A DNA stretch of 64,000 nt, taken from contig JAPTOF010000032.1 of NCBI GenBank assembly GCA_028554755.1, forward strand, positions 868,001-932,000, written 5' to 3'. Of this stretch, positions 1 to 12,020 are shown piece by piece. Under the pieces are notes generated by a model, which saw nothing but the letters and a program-made list of their open reading frames with translations, did no database searches and was not told where the DNA came from. This stretch comes from Cordia subcordata (Eukaryota; Streptophyta; Magnoliopsida; Boraginales; Cordiaceae). Within the stretch, counting starts at the first letter, position 1. Every line of letters begins with the position of its first letter. The translations under genes were made by a program, and so were the position numbers.

Positions 1-894
1 CCTTATGGTCTATTTGGTATAATGGAATTGTTTGGAAAGAAATGATCATTCAAGGCATGATAGCCATGGAATACTTTTTCTTTTTCTTATGTTTGGTCAA
101 AACCATAAAAAAAGCTAGAATGGAATGACTATCTTATTTGATATATTTGGTAAAATTATTTTAAAAAAATTAGAACAAAATAAAAATCAATTCAATTAAC
201 CAACATACACCTATTCTTTAATTTGGCATAAATTAGACTTATACGTGACAATTATTTTTATACAATATTAACATAAATTAAAATAGTCTGTCTTTTGATC
301 AACAATAAAACATAGCATTATTCGTTCAATCATTTTTTTTTATTTTTATCACCATATTTCAATTTGTTTACTTTTCTAACATAATTGATAGAAAAGTTAT
401 TCATCCAATAAAACTGCACCTATTTTTTAGGTGAAAAATAGTTAAAAATGAAAAAAAAATATGTTATTTTAATTTTTTAACTTTTAACTTTTTGCTTTTT
501 AAAATTTTAATTTTTAATTTTTCATTTGTTTAATAACAATTGAAGACTTAAACAGAGAATAATAAATTATTTTTTTGGTTTTGTTTTATTTTTTTTATTT
601 CAACTTAAGTTGGAATACTCATTCCTTAGATTTCGCTAAGGAATGCGTTGTCCTACCCTTTCCTGGAAAGGCCATTCCGTGGGAATGAACTTTTCGACTT
701 TAATTAGTTCTACCAAACAAAAGAAAGCGAATGAGAAGTTGGAATGACGATTCCATTCTAGGTCATTCCTCCATAGCAAAAGTAACTTTAGATTGCTTGA
801 TTCCCCCATTTCACACACCACCTTTTTATTTTCTTACAATTAGATTAGATTTATTGTTCTTGAGCTCTCTTTAAACAAAAAACCCTAAAAAACA
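1..894. other. AT-rich upstream DNA, possible MITE remnant
   Basis: No gene is recognisable. The left edge carries a TATTTGG-type motif (about 8-20) and the segment around 700-780 carries CTACCAAACA plus several ATTCC/GGAAT inverted motifs. Together they resemble the ends of a Harbinger- or hAT-type MITE. The pairing is imperfect and no clean target duplication was found, so this is only a suggestion. The small minus-strand reading frame at 636-821 looks like chance. Confidence 0.3.
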
Positions 895-1045
895 TTGTAG
901 GTTAGGTCTCAATAGGTAGCTTTTCGGATACGCTTAACATAGGACACCTCACACGTTAAATCTCCTTGTGGATTCGACCCCACTGTACTACACACGACCC
1001 GTGCGGTTGCGGGCTATTTAGCCTTGTTGAGGTCACGAATAACGA
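895..1045 (+). mobile_element. Gypsy LTR 3'-end (U5) fragment upstream of CCT3
   Basis: The stretch around 978-1035, with ACTACACACGACCCGTGC then TTGCGGGCTATTTAG, closely matches 32764-32810 and the reverse complement of about 29125-29170. At 29125 the sequence is the U5 end of a solo LTR bounded by target duplications. I therefore read 895-1045 as a truncated LTR end of the same or a sister Gypsy family. It lies about 400 bp before the CCT3 start codon, so it may be part of the gene's proximal promoter region. Confidence 0.5.
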
Positions 1046-1240
1046 TCAAGCCCCTTAAGCCTTTATTTTTATTTATTTAAAAATTAAAACTCTCATTGAA
1101 AAGAAAATATTTTGTTTAAAAATAAAATTTAAGGAAAAGAACAAATAAAATTTAAAAAGCCACACACATGGGACATCATCATTGGCTTTCACAAACAAAA
1201 ACTGACAAGCAGGTTACGTTATCATACCCCCAAACCCTTC

Positions 1241-1298
1241 CAGGGTTTTCCCAAGCCCTCGCTCGATTCCAGGGTTTTCCCAAGCCCTCGCTCGATTC
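1241..1298 (+). repeat. Perfect 29-bp tandem duplication in CCT3 promoter/5' leader
   Basis: Two identical 29-bp units (1241-1269 and 1270-1298) each contain AGGGTTTTCCC followed by CCAAGCCCTCGCTCG. AGGGTTT is the reverse complement of the plant telobox AAACCCT, common near transcription starts of housekeeping genes. The duplication lies 150-205 bp upstream of the CCT3 ATG. Confidence 0.9.
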
Positions 1299-1445
1299 AA
1301 AAACATAATACGAGTAACAGAGATCCGATTTCTGTTCTTCTCTTACATTTTCGTATAATCGAAATAGTAAGAAATATTCGTTCATCCTCGGACAAACTTA
1401 CTCCTTTTTACTACTCGTCTTATTAGCAAGAAATTACGACGAAAA

Positions 1446-1889
1446 ATGCACGCCCCTGTCCTCGTTCTTAGTAAGTATTGCAGTTCTTCTTGGATTTTGT
1501 TCGATACGATAGATTTTTTTAGATTTCATGGCACAAAATTTACAGTAGTAATAGTTGTACTAGGTGCTTGTCTTTGTACTTTCGGCATTAGGGTGCTGCG
1601 GAATTATGTTTAGAATATGCTTTAGTAGTGTTCCATTTTTTCTCACTAGGAATTGCTTTAAATGAAAATGTCTTTTTCTTGTTTAATTTTATTTCGTAAT
1701 GTAGTGCTGAGAAATGTTTGTTTTGGTATGTATTATTTTTGTGTAGATTATATTCTCATTTTTTAAATTAAATTTGTTATTGGTTTGTAATTTGAGCAGA
1801 GGATTCTTTGAAGCGTGAATCTGGGCATAAAGTTCATTATGCAAATATCCAAGCATCAAAGGTGACCATAAACTATAAACTATTCTTGA

Positions 1890-1940
<51 letters not shown>

Positions 1941-4900
1941 TATATGTGTGTGTGTGTGTGATGCGTAAGGTTATAGGCCAGCTAGTACATGAAACTCTGG
2001 CTGTGGTTGGGTCCGGGGGCTTTGGGAACTGTCTGATGCTGCCTTAAGTTGGGTTCCCACTATGTTGTGTATATATATGCAATTACATTTCGATCCATTT
2101 CTTTTATTTGAACTTTTCTATTATGTGTCTATACATATGTTGTGTGTGTGATTTGCATATTTTGAGAAATGGGATCTTATTCATGTACACTTTTGGTGTA
2201 GGAGTTGTCTGTTTGAGTAGTCATTTTTTGTCTTACATAATCCATAAAAAATTTTGAGCTATTAGCAGTTTGGCCAAGTTGCATCTCTTTAGGTTGATGG
2301 TGGGAAAACTGTAAATTCCGCATTAGTAACAACAGTGTTTGAATTATGGAGCATCAGTATTTGTTTTAACTTAGAAGTGTCTACAAGAATGAGTTACAAC
2401 ATCTTGTAGTCAGCTAAGTTGGTTGTACATTATATGAACTATTTCCTGGGGTCATGTTTATGTATCTGCATAGTATATGTTCTTGGCTTCTTGCACACAT
2501 ATTGTAATGCCTTCGTTAACATCCTTACTTGTAAAGGCCCATGCACCCCCCTGCTGGTGCATTTGTGGCATTATGCATTAGAAGCTCATTTACATGCAAT
2601 GAAGTGGAAATTTCTCTTATCTTTTATTGTTATTTATTAAACAAAAAAAGAAATTAGTTGCCCAGATTTCTTTTCTTACTTTCATCTTCGAATGGCAGGC
2701 TGTTGCTGATATTATTCGCACTACTTTGGGTCCACGATCCATGCTGAAGATGCTACTTGATGCTAGTGGAGGTAATCTACTTGCTTATCTTACGGAGTGC
2801 ACGATAGTTTCCTTGGATGAATTATAAAGAATATAACATATCTAAATCAACAATATATGCTTTGTCTTCTTTTTGATATCATCTCTGTATGTAGCTGTCA
2901 CCCTGGGTAGCGTCTCAAGACCATGTTATCCAGAGAGAGTGAGTCAGGGATTTGGTGGTTTCAATTTAATATCCTTTCCTGTGATTGGCTTGCATTGAGG
3001 TACTCTGGAAGAATGATTAGAAGTTATTCATAGAAGGGGTCCTTTTCTTTTCTTTCTCCTGAAGATTTTTGGGGTCTGGGTGGCAAATAAAAGAGGAACC
3101 TCTATGATATTGTTGGATAACACTTCCTCTGCAAAACACCGTGGAACCTCCACACAGAGGCATAAATGGATTCTAGATAGATGAAATAATCCACATTTCA
3201 CAAGTAGGTAAATAAAGTAGATGACAAGGTGGTGCGGGAAGTGAGACCACCTTATTGCGGCAGTAGAAGAGTATTCTTCCACAACTTGTTGTAAGTTATA
3301 ATTGTTTAGGCTTTGATTCTTTTCAGCCCTAATTTTATATATAGGTTAAGCAGTTGTAGTGTCCTTAGTCTGATGATTCAAAATGTTTATCTAGTTCATC
3401 TGTTAGAATGATAACACACCAATTTGGCTAACTTCTTGAAATCCAAGTCAAATAGCTGTCACTTTTGCATTTACCTCCACCCCCCTCTATCTCTTTCTGT
3501 GTGTGTTGTGTGCCATGTTGCTCTTGATGAGGAAGTATAATCTTTGTATGGTGGCATGCAGGGATAGTAGTGACTAATGATGGAAATGCCATTCTTCGTG
3601 AATTGGATCTTGCTCACCCAGCAGCAAAAGTATACTTTTTGTTCTTTCCCCTTGTGCATTTCCTTGGCTTTTAGATTTAATGACCACTTACTACTTCTTC
3701 CATAATTGAGCAATCTGAAATTTTGAAATGCTTTTAGGTCAGCCTTTGGTTATTCCTTTTTTATCTGTGGTTGTGCAGTCTATGATTGAACTTAGCCGTA
3801 CTCAAGATGAGGAGGTGGGAGATGGAACGACTTCTGTTATTGTTCTTGGTATGGTTTGAATTAAGTGTTATGCCATTTAGACATACATGAATCATACATC
3901 TATGCAGTGGACTTGCTGTACATGTATATATTGATGCACATGCTTGATTAGTATGTCTTATCATATAGTAACTTGTAACTGTTAATCTAGGATTTTTTTT
4001 CTTGGTATAATTTTGTTTAGACACTTTTGTGCTATTGTTAGATTAGCATCAAGGCATCTTGAAAGTGAGTCATATTCTATGAATATGATATCTGTCTAGT
4101 GTGATGTATGGATTATATGACAAAGGTGGAGTATTTCTATTGATCGGCCATGTTAGATAGGCCTGGGTTGGACAGACCAATTGCTTCGATTTGAATTATC
4201 CGGAGAATACCTTATATATCAAAAAGATAGACAATCAAACCCATTTCTCGATTCAGTAGAAGATTAAAGAAGCGAATAGGGTCCCAGGTAACAAGAGATA
4301 TGGAAAAGCTGGTCTGATTACGCCTATTCCTTATCTAAAATGGAATGTTCCAGAAGGATGCTCTGTTTGGTGTAAAGAGATGTAGCAATTTTTTTTAAGT
4401 TGTAGCTATATCACAATGAATTCAACTTAGTAGCAGTGAAGTGCATCAGGATTTACGTGATATTAACTTATCATGTGTTTGACATTGATTGCTTATTTTT
4501 CTATTATTGGAAGTGATAGATTCTAAAACTTCCTTTTTTTACCAAATCTTTTCAATAATTTGCCGAAGCTGGTGAGATGCTCCATGTTGCAGAAGCCTTC
4601 GTTGACAAAAATTATCACCCTACTGTCATATGTCGAGGTAACACGGTGCTCTTTAATATATTAATTTGAAGTTAGAGTTGCTATAACTTTGTTTTGATTA
4701 ATGCATATTCTTGTCTTGTAGCTTACAATAAAGCTTTAGAGGATGCTGTCGTGGTTCTGGATAAAATTGCAATGACTGTTGATGTGAAGGATCGTAAGTT
4801 CCTGCCCTGTCATTTTATGCTTTCATATCTATATTCCTTTTATTATGACGTGTACCTGTTAGACATCAGGTGCATTACTTGTGCTGAACATCCTGAAAAT

Positions 4901-7900
4901 AAAAGGCTCCCTTTAGGTGTCTTTCTGATGCTGAAACTGATATTGTAGTCATTTTAACGTGGTGATGGGGATACATTGAAGAACTCTATTCTTCATCAAC
5001 CTTTCTGCCAGTTGGTTTTATGCTGTTGGTTTATGTGTAGTACTACTTTTCCAGTGAGGCAACAAGACGAAATATCCAGGAAAGTATATAACTGGGTGAT
5101 TTCTGGAATAGCAAATCAACAATAAAGTCAAACAAAGTCTAGCCGCAATTTCTCTTTATGTCCTTTAGACGATTACAGAACATTGAAAACCTGATCATAG
5201 TCGTGCCTATGAGTTTTTATGATGCTCTGTGTATTATAAGCTGTCAAAAGATTTCTTCCATGCCTTAGGAGTGTTCAAGAGTAAAAGCATCACTTTTTGC
5301 CAATGCATAGATCTCTTTGTTGTTAAATTGTGCGTCATATGTCCAGTTTTCTTCTTTCTGAATATTTTGAGGAGGCCCTGTTCTTCTTCCAGAACTACTG
5401 ATATTATCTGAAAGTAAAATTACCTGGTCGTTCGTGTGAATTATTAGAAAATTATGTTTCTTCTGCTCCTTTTTCTTTCATTGACTTAAAATTTTGCTCT
5501 GTGAAAACTAAATTTTTCTTTGGAAATGTAAGCTAATATGATTCTGTTTGCTACTTCCTTGGCGTTGGCGTGATAGTAGAGAATGATGACATGACATCAC
5601 CGGATCTCAATTCCAACTAGGTAGTTAAGTGCTTGACAGTACTTTATATGTTAGGTGTTATTTCAATGGACTTCTTTCCCTGGCAGCCCAAGTTTGTTCT
5701 TTTCCTCCAACTTAATGTTTTGCCATCGTGTATTCGATAGAATGGAGAAATAAGAAACATATAACAATATTTTCCTTCCACTCCACTTCGTTAAATACAT
5801 TTGGATTGAATAATATGCTCTCTCTCCCTCTCTTCCCCCAAACCCCCACCCCCCCCCTTCTTACTTTTTTCCCCTTCATTCTTCCCTCTCTACCCCACAT
5901 GCAATGAGAATTAGTTTTGATTAAAACTCATTAAGAAATAACATATCATCGTGGACAGGTGCAACGGTGTTGGGGCTGGTAAAGAGTTCCATTGGGACAA
6001 AATTCACTAGTCAATTTGGTGATCTTATTGCAGTAAGTTATCTTACTTCACTGGATTACATTGATCTAACACTTTTACTACGTTGCTGTATCAAAAATAT
6101 TTCTATGAAATATTCTGCAGGAAGTTCTATATAAAATTTACTTTGGAATGAATGGTTATTCCCATTAATCAAAGGATCTCATAAAGCTGCAGAGCCTGCC
6201 TTCTTTTTAAATGGTTATGACTGTTGCTAAGTATATGGCTTGAGATCTTAGCAAGTCATCATTTCATAATTGATATAAACCTTATTGTATTAGCAACAGC
6301 TGGAAGTCCTATTGCTGTATGATATGTTCACTAAATTAGCCATAACAAATTCTTGTTTGCCTGTGTAGTGCCTTATATGCTTGATAGTTAATTTTAACAT
6401 GAGAGTACATATTTGGCCTTGTGCCCAGGCCCAGCATCTTATCTTGGCATTTATGTTCATGTAAAATCATACTCACAAGCTTCTTTTTTCTGTCGAGTTT
6501 TAGGATTTAGCAATTGATGCTACTACAACTGTAGGTGTGGAAATTGGGCAAGGGATACGTGAAGTGGACATTAAGAAGTATATTAAGGTTGAGAAAGTGC
6601 CTGGCGGACAGTTGGAAGATTCCAAGGTTCTGAAAGGTGTTATGATTAATAAAGATGTGGTTGCCCCTGGTAAAATGAGAAGGAAAATTGTGAACCCACG
6701 CATAATTCTTCTTGATTGTCCCTTGGAGTACAAAAAGGGTGAGAACCAGACCAATGCTGAATTGCTAAAAGAAGAAGATTGGGCAGTTCTTTTAAAGATG
6801 GAAGAAGAATACATTGAGAACTTATGTGCACAGATACTGAAATTCAAACCAGATTTGGTAATCACAGAAAAGGGGCTTAGTGACCTAGCATGCCACTACC
6901 TGAGCAAAGCTGGTGTAAGTGCAATCCGAAGGGTAAGGAAGACAGACAACAATAGGATTGCTAAGGCGTGTGGGGCAGTCATTGTAAACAGGCCTGATGA
7001 GTTGCAGGAATCGGATGTTGGTTCTGGTGCTGGACTCTTTGAAGTGAGGAAAATTGGAGACGAGTTCTTTACATTTATTGTTGACTGCAAAGATCCCAAA
7101 GCTTGTACAGTGTTACTAAGGGGTGCCAGCAAAGATCTGTTGAATGAAGTAGACAGAAATTTACAGGTACGGTTCAAGATCAGATACCAATGACTTATAT
7201 TGCTTAAGAAGGTATGTGGAGTATATTAAGTTCTGTTCTATATTCTTCTACAGGATGCTGTGTGTGTAGCAAGAAACATTATCAAGAATCCTAAACTTGT
7301 TCCTGGTGGTGGGGCGACAGAGTTGACTGTATCTGCTGTGTTGAAGCAGAAGAGTTCTTCTATTGAAGGCATAGAAAAGGTCAACACTTTTTTTTTGCTG
7401 TGTAGCTTTGGTCATGCCTGTAGGAATCTAATCATTGAACATAATGTTAAATATATGAAATTTAATCAGGCATGATAAATAAGTTCATTGATTCTATCAA
7501 TTTTTACTGAAATTGCTTATTGTATCAACAGTGGCCTTATGAAGCTGCTGCAATTGCATTTGAAGCTATACCACGAACTCTGGCTCAGAATTGTGGTGTA
7601 AATGTGATTCGAACGATGACTGCCTTGCAAGGAAAGGTCAGAATCTTTCATAATAATGGAAGTCACCAGTTGAAAATGTCTTCCCCTGCCCTCTGTACTT
7701 ATTTCTCTTCTTCATACTTCTGATCAGTACCTAATCAACTACTTTCTTTAAATTTTTTAGCATGCAAATGGTGAAAATGCGTGGACTGGGATTGATGGAA
7801 ATACAGGTGAAATTGCTGATATGAAAGAGCGGAAGGTAAGCTCTTTGTGCTAGTCTGCGGTGTTGTCTGGTTTGTATGCTGGCTGTAATTGCAAGTATCC

Positions 7901-8137
7901 GATGACTATGTTGAGATGCTGAATAACATTTTTATGAATTTATAGATATGGGATTCCTATGCCGTAAAGGCACAAGCATTCAAGACCGCCATTGAAGCAG
8001 CTTGTATGCTTCTGAGAATTGATGATATTGTTAGTGGGATCAAGAAGAAGCAGGCCCCTGGAGCAGGTGCAGCTCCATCAAAGCCTAAAATTGAGGAAGA
8101 TGGGGAGGCAGATAATGAGCAACTGATTCCCGAGTAA
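1446..8137 (+). CDS. CCT3: T-complex protein 1 subunit gamma (chaperonin CCT3), 13 exons
   Basis: This is a subunit of the cytosolic group II chaperonin CCT/TRiC, which folds actin, tubulin and other proteins using ATP. Exons read from conserved protein and GT/AG sites: 1446-1470, 1800-1861, 2699-2771, 3562-3629, 3779-3848, 4569-4637, 4722-4793, 5959-6032, 6504-7166, 7254-7379, 7532-7636, 7761-7835, 7946-8137. They sum to 1674 nt, or 557 aa plus stop, close to the ~555 aa usual for plant CCT3. Visible motifs are RTTLGPRSMLKMLLD near residues 36-50, TNDG at 58-61, QDEEVGDGTTS at 85-95 (nucleotide-binding GDGTT at 90-94), VPGGG at 408-412 and WTGIDGNTG at 477-485. The long exon 9 covers much of the apical domain. 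The ATG lies 9 codons before the exon 1 donor and begins MHAPVLVL as in other CCT3 proteins. No frameshift or lost motif was seen. Intron 2 holds a TA/TG microsatellite. Confidence 0.97.
1889..1960 (+). repeat. (TA)n/(CA)n/(TG)n microsatellite in CCT3 intron 2
   Basis: A run of TA dinucleotides passes into CACACA and then TGTGTG, forming a strongly self-complementary block inside intron 2. Small reading frames across it on both strands (poly-YI) are artefacts of the repeat. Confidence 0.95.
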
Positions 8138-9629
8138 GGAAAAGAATGGATAGAATGCTGATCAAACTCAAGTCTCTAAATGTTAATTGAGGTTGAGGTT
8201 GAGGTTGAGGTTCTTTTGATTGCTAGCTGTACTGAGATTCATTCTCTCTCTCAATTAGTCACAGTTTTGTGCCTAAGCTCTGTTTTCTGCTTCTGCTCTC
8301 AGATGTGAATGACAATCTTCTGTTTCACATGCACAAGTGGCATCTGCTCATTGTGGTCCATTTTACTTCCATGTATATTTCATTGGAGAGTAATACTAGG
8401 TGTACTAGTGAATTTGCTGAAAAATTTTACGAAAGCAGACGTGGCAGTTTTCATGGGGTTGGTGTTATGGAAAGAGAAACAATCTATGTATGCCACATCA
8501 GTGGTTTTAAGGCTTCGTTAAACGTATCGCTTCCTTCATGCAACCCGAAATGCTTGTGTGTATTTGCATGTGCATGTAATAGGATGTGTATGTATATGTA
8601 TGTGGTTGTGAATTTGAGGTGGTATTATAGAAGAACATATACAATGAATATACTGCGTCGGTTTTAAAAATTAACTAGCAGTATATTTTGATCCCAGTTC
8701 ACATATACTAGTTGTGAATTCGGAAAAAAAATGAAAAGGATTTTCCGTGCAAAGTTATAATAGTCACAGGTCCTTTAGTGATTAGGAATCATTTTTGGTC
8801 TGTTTCCATGCGGCAGCGGCAATACACGTGGGGTGACACATCAGATTTTGGAGTCTACTTGACTTATCAAAGGATACGTTAAATGACTATTATACCCTGA
8901 TGAAAAAGGTATTGGCACAAAATATCACCCTGTGAACTGATCTCGTCTTTCTTTTTTTGGGACGTAATGATCTCGTCTTTCTTGTTCATTTTTCATCTTC
9001 TCCTTTGATTTCTTTTCTGATATATTACTTTCTCCTCTCTTCTTTTTCTTTCTCAATGGCACGCAAGAAGCTGAGTAGGAGCACGAGATCTGTTGAAGAG
9101 AACAATTAGATTTTGAGTCGGTGGCTTCCGCATCCATTCCCTTTCCAATTCTCATGTATAAGTTCTAACCACCATTCATTCGTTCTGATAAGATGGACCA
9201 TCTTCTTAGTGCAGTAAAAGATAGGGTTAGGAAGGTTTATATGTTTTCCCCTTTTTTTTTTTTTTTCTAAATAAGATTCTTCTTTGTTCAAAGCTGTGTG
9301 TGTGTTTTTTTGGGTGAAAGCTGCTTTGCTTTGTGTGTTTAGTGTGCAGATGGTGAAAACAGTATGTGTGTGTGTGTGTGTCGTGTGAGTGTTTGTGTTT
9401 AGGTATGTGTGAGGAGATGGGGAGAGGAACGAAGGGGACAAGCGGGAAGAGCTCGCTAGCTGTCGTATCTTTCTTTCTTCATTTTAGGCCAGTACAGGTG
9501 ATACCAGCTCTGGAGGGGGAGAGTAACGAAGGCGGACAATGAGGTGGTGTGACCAGTACAGAAGTGGGTTGGAAAACAAGAGGGATGGGGAAACCAGAAA
9601 ATTCTGGGTTTTCTGTTATATGGATTTTT
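8138..9629 (+). other. CCT3 3' UTR and intergenic DNA
   Basis: The CCT3 transcript presumably ends within the first few hundred bases after the stop. A short (GAGGTT)n run lies at about 8190-8212. The rest has CT-rich tracts (about 8940-9060) and a GT microsatellite (about 9362-9380). A 17-codon frame starting ATGGCACGC at 9056 follows a pyrimidine-rich leader but stops at once. A purine-rich, coding-looking stretch at 9480-9610 has several stops. I recognise no gene. Confidence 0.4.
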
Positions 9630-9832
9630 ATTAATATAATCTTTTGAGTTAACTATTATTGTATATTAGTGATCGCCACTATAATCTTTTGAATTCACCA
9701 CTATTGTATATTAGTGATCACCACTATTGTATATTAGTGTTCACCATTGTTGTATATTAGTGTTTATCACTATAATTTTTTGAGTTCACTACTATTGTAT
9801 GTTAGTGATCAGCACTATATTTACATGGACAA
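9630..9832 (+). repeat. Degenerate minisatellite built on a TATATTAGTG unit
   Basis: The phrase ATTGTATATTAGTG recurs about five times (near 9658, 9700, 9726, 9750 and 9795), alternating with CACTATAATCTTTTGA-type spacers. CACTA and TTAGTG flank each core, so units are partly palindromic. Spacing is irregular (about 23-50 bp), suggesting a decayed tandem array. Confidence 0.75.
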
Positions 9833-9886
9833 ATTATATAACTTTGCCATTTGTTATTGTTGTTAGACTGTGTACTATATTCCAAG

Positions 9887-10249
9887 TTACCCATGAGTTG
9901 TCACAAAATCTGGCAGTGATGCTTTTTCATATAAGCATAGATCCATAGGAATCTCTTTTAGTATAGTATCCATTATATCAAATTTTAGATCTAAAAGATA
10001 GTTGAGCTTCTTAGAGTTAATATTTATCTTTGATGCTTCGTGGTCAGCAGATTTCTTTCTGGTCTCCCCCATTTGCAAATGTTCAGTGATTTGCAAAAAT
10101 GGAGTTTTAGATAAAAAAGATAGTGGATCTTTTTCCTTTGGTGAATTTAATAAGTACTGATTCTGATCTAGTTCGTGGCCTATCAGAAGTAGAAGACGCT
10201 TTGGTGGGATCTGCCAAGTTGCTTTAGGAAACCATGAAATCTCCTTCAA
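9887..10249 (-). other. Unrecognised 120-codon open reading frame
   Basis: A single open frame on the minus strand would give a 120-aa lysine- and leucine-rich, hydrophilic protein without a membrane segment or a motif I recognise. It is longer than most chance frames in this AT-rich spacer but has no visible promoter, splice partner or homologous copy in the window. It may be a relic of a mobile element or chance. Confidence 0.2.
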
Positions 10250-10799
10250 TGTGTGCGAACCAGCTCATTTACATTGCATCAACTATTTTGAATTTTTTCT
10301 TTAAAAAAAATTTGCACTTAATTTACATGTATGGTAGTTAAAGCAAGCCAACGTGTAGTCATGAGTCCAAAGGGAGTATAGGTACAAGTCCATATGAATT
10401 GAGCCGTTGATACTTGGTGTATCTCAAAATTTTGGTCTGTTTTTGGTATTCTGTTTATGACTCCTAATAAAGCTAGATAGTTGCTCTTTTCACACAACTA
10501 CAGGCATATGCATGAAGTGGTTCATCTCTTCTGAATTTGGTCGATGAGACATTAAACTTATTGAAATGCTAGCCATGTCATGCATGAATTTATAGGCACA
10601 GTTTGAGGGTCTTCAAGATTCCTCAAGTCTCAACTATAAATCCAATCTTGAAACCGACATATAATGGAAATTGTATTTCACGTCTTTTCTTATTACAACT
10701 CCAATCTTGAATCTGACATATAATAATAATTGTATTCTGTATTTTTTTTTTTAAACTATAGCTTGTTACGCGGTTAATATTTCAAAGAATAGTGTTCAT

Positions 10800-11225
10800 C
10801 TTCATGTTGAATGGTGTTCGCTAATCTAATTTTTTATGAGTGAATCTCTTATGACAATTTTAAGGTGTTCATTAGCTCTTAATTAGGTTTTTAAATAATA
10901 TTGTTTCATTGTCATAATTATTTTATTTTTATTTTTAACAAATTCCCATCCCATGGGGTTCAAACTCAAGACCTCACTTTCAAAAAGTCACTTGAATTAT
11001 GCTTAACACCTCATAATTATTTTAATGGAATACAGGTGTTTATCAACTTTTAAATATGATGTTTATCAATTTTTAAGTAAGTGTTCATCATGATGTAAAA
11101 AAGTGTTCACTAGTCTAATTTTTTATGGATGAAATTGTTATGATTAATCTTAAGTGTACTCCAACTCTTAAATAGGTCTTTATCGTTGTGTAAATTGGCT
11201 TTCACGAGTTTAGTTTTTTATGTTT
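10800..11225 (+). repeat. Diverged ~297-bp direct repeat split by a SINE
   Basis: The segment from about 10800 (GTGTTCGCTAATCTAATTTT) recurs from about 11100 (GTGTTCACTAGTCTAATTTT), including the following AGCTCTTAATTAGG versus AACTCTTAAATAGG parts. The repeat is old and diverged. The SINE-like insertion at 10926-11010 sits between the two copies. Confidence 0.6.
10926..11010 (-). mobile_element. Short tRNA-type SINE with perfect 14-bp target duplication
   Basis: TCATAATTATTTTA occurs exactly at 10912-10925 and again at 11011-11024, flanking an 85-bp insert. Read on the minus strand, the insert carries a tRNA box-B-like GAGTTTGAACCCC and ends in an A-rich tail (a T-rich head on the plus strand). 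A long target duplication and an A-rich 3' end are hallmarks of LINE-machinery retroposition. At 85 bp it is shorter than most plant SINEs, so the 5' part is probably missing. Confidence 0.7.
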
Positions 11226-11399
11226 AACATCATTTTATGTCTTGTATTTTAGGAATAATATATATTCATAATAGATAAGAAATTAAATTCTTTAATTTTT
11301 AATCCTTTATTTTTAAAATTTTTAATTTTTAATTCTCCCTCATATTTTTAAAATTTTAAATTTCTTATTTTTTATTTTTAAACTTTTAATTTTTTTTAT

Positions 11400-11475
11400 T
11401 TTATTTTTTATTTTCTCAATTAATTAATTAATTAATTACTTTATTTTATTTTTATTAATTAATTAGTTTATTTTA
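11400..11475 (+). repeat. Low-complexity AATT/TTTTA tract
   Basis: Runs of TTTTATTTT and six or more AATT tetramers with no coding potential. Confidence 0.9.
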
Positions 11476-11597
11476 TTTTATTTTTATTTTAATTTATACT
11501 CATGTCATTTTTTTTTAACTATAAGAGCTTAGTCAGCAAAAAATAATAATGTTAGGGTTTATAACGTAATTTATATATTTAAATTTAAGGATTTTTT

Positions 11598-11855
11598 TCC
11601 CTTGCACATCACCACTTGTGAAAGTATAAAATTTAGCTTGTACTTTCTCAATAGGAGTTGATGTGGCTTGTGTGTTTGAGTTCTTTCCATAAGAATTTTA
11701 AACTATTATATAGATATAGATGATCTTTTCACCTTGCATATCAGCACTTGTGAAAGTCTAAAATTTAGCTTATACTTTTTTAATAGGAACTGATGTGGCA
11801 TGTGTCTTTAATCTCCATTCGTGAGAACTTTAAATTATTATATATTTTATAGATA
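11598..11855 (+). repeat. Tandem duplication, ~130-bp unit
   Basis: CTTGCACATCACCACTTGTG (from about 11600) and CTTGCATATCAGCACTTGTG (from about 11732) begin two diverged tandem copies. Both run through AAATTTAGCTT, AATAGGA..TGATGTGGC and an AACTTTAAA/TATTATAT end. The duplicated block lies just before the SINE/Helitron cluster. Confidence 0.8.
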
Positions 11856-11915
11856 GATATATAAAGATATAAAAAATTATATAGATATAGATATAGATTA
11901 TTATTATTATTATGG

Positions 11916-12009
11916 GGATAAGCGAATAGACTAAGTGATTGAGGATATCTCTTTCAAAAGTAAGGTCCTAAGTTCAAATTCCATGATAGTGGAAGTGTTA
12001 AAAAAAAAT
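11916..12009 (+). mobile_element. SINE-like retroposon, plus orientation
   Basis: This is related in layout to the SINE at 10926-11010. It has a box-A-like ACTAAGTGATTGAGG, a box-B-like AAGTTCAAATTCC about 45 bases on, then a short tail ending in nine A residues. ATTATT-type bases lie on both sides, but in an ATT-repeat context the target duplication cannot be judged. Confidence 0.5.
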
Positions 12010-12020
12010 TATTACCTATA

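Noticed and set aside
960..1025. Possible tRNA gene (GGATTCGACCCC and GTGCGGTTGCGGG)
   Set aside because: No cloverleaf arms or box A at the right spacing; the segment matches LTR U5 ends elsewhere in the window.
6500..7177. Minus-strand frames opposite CCT3 exon 9
   Set aside because: Shadows of the real chaperonin exon on the plus strand; no motif of their own.
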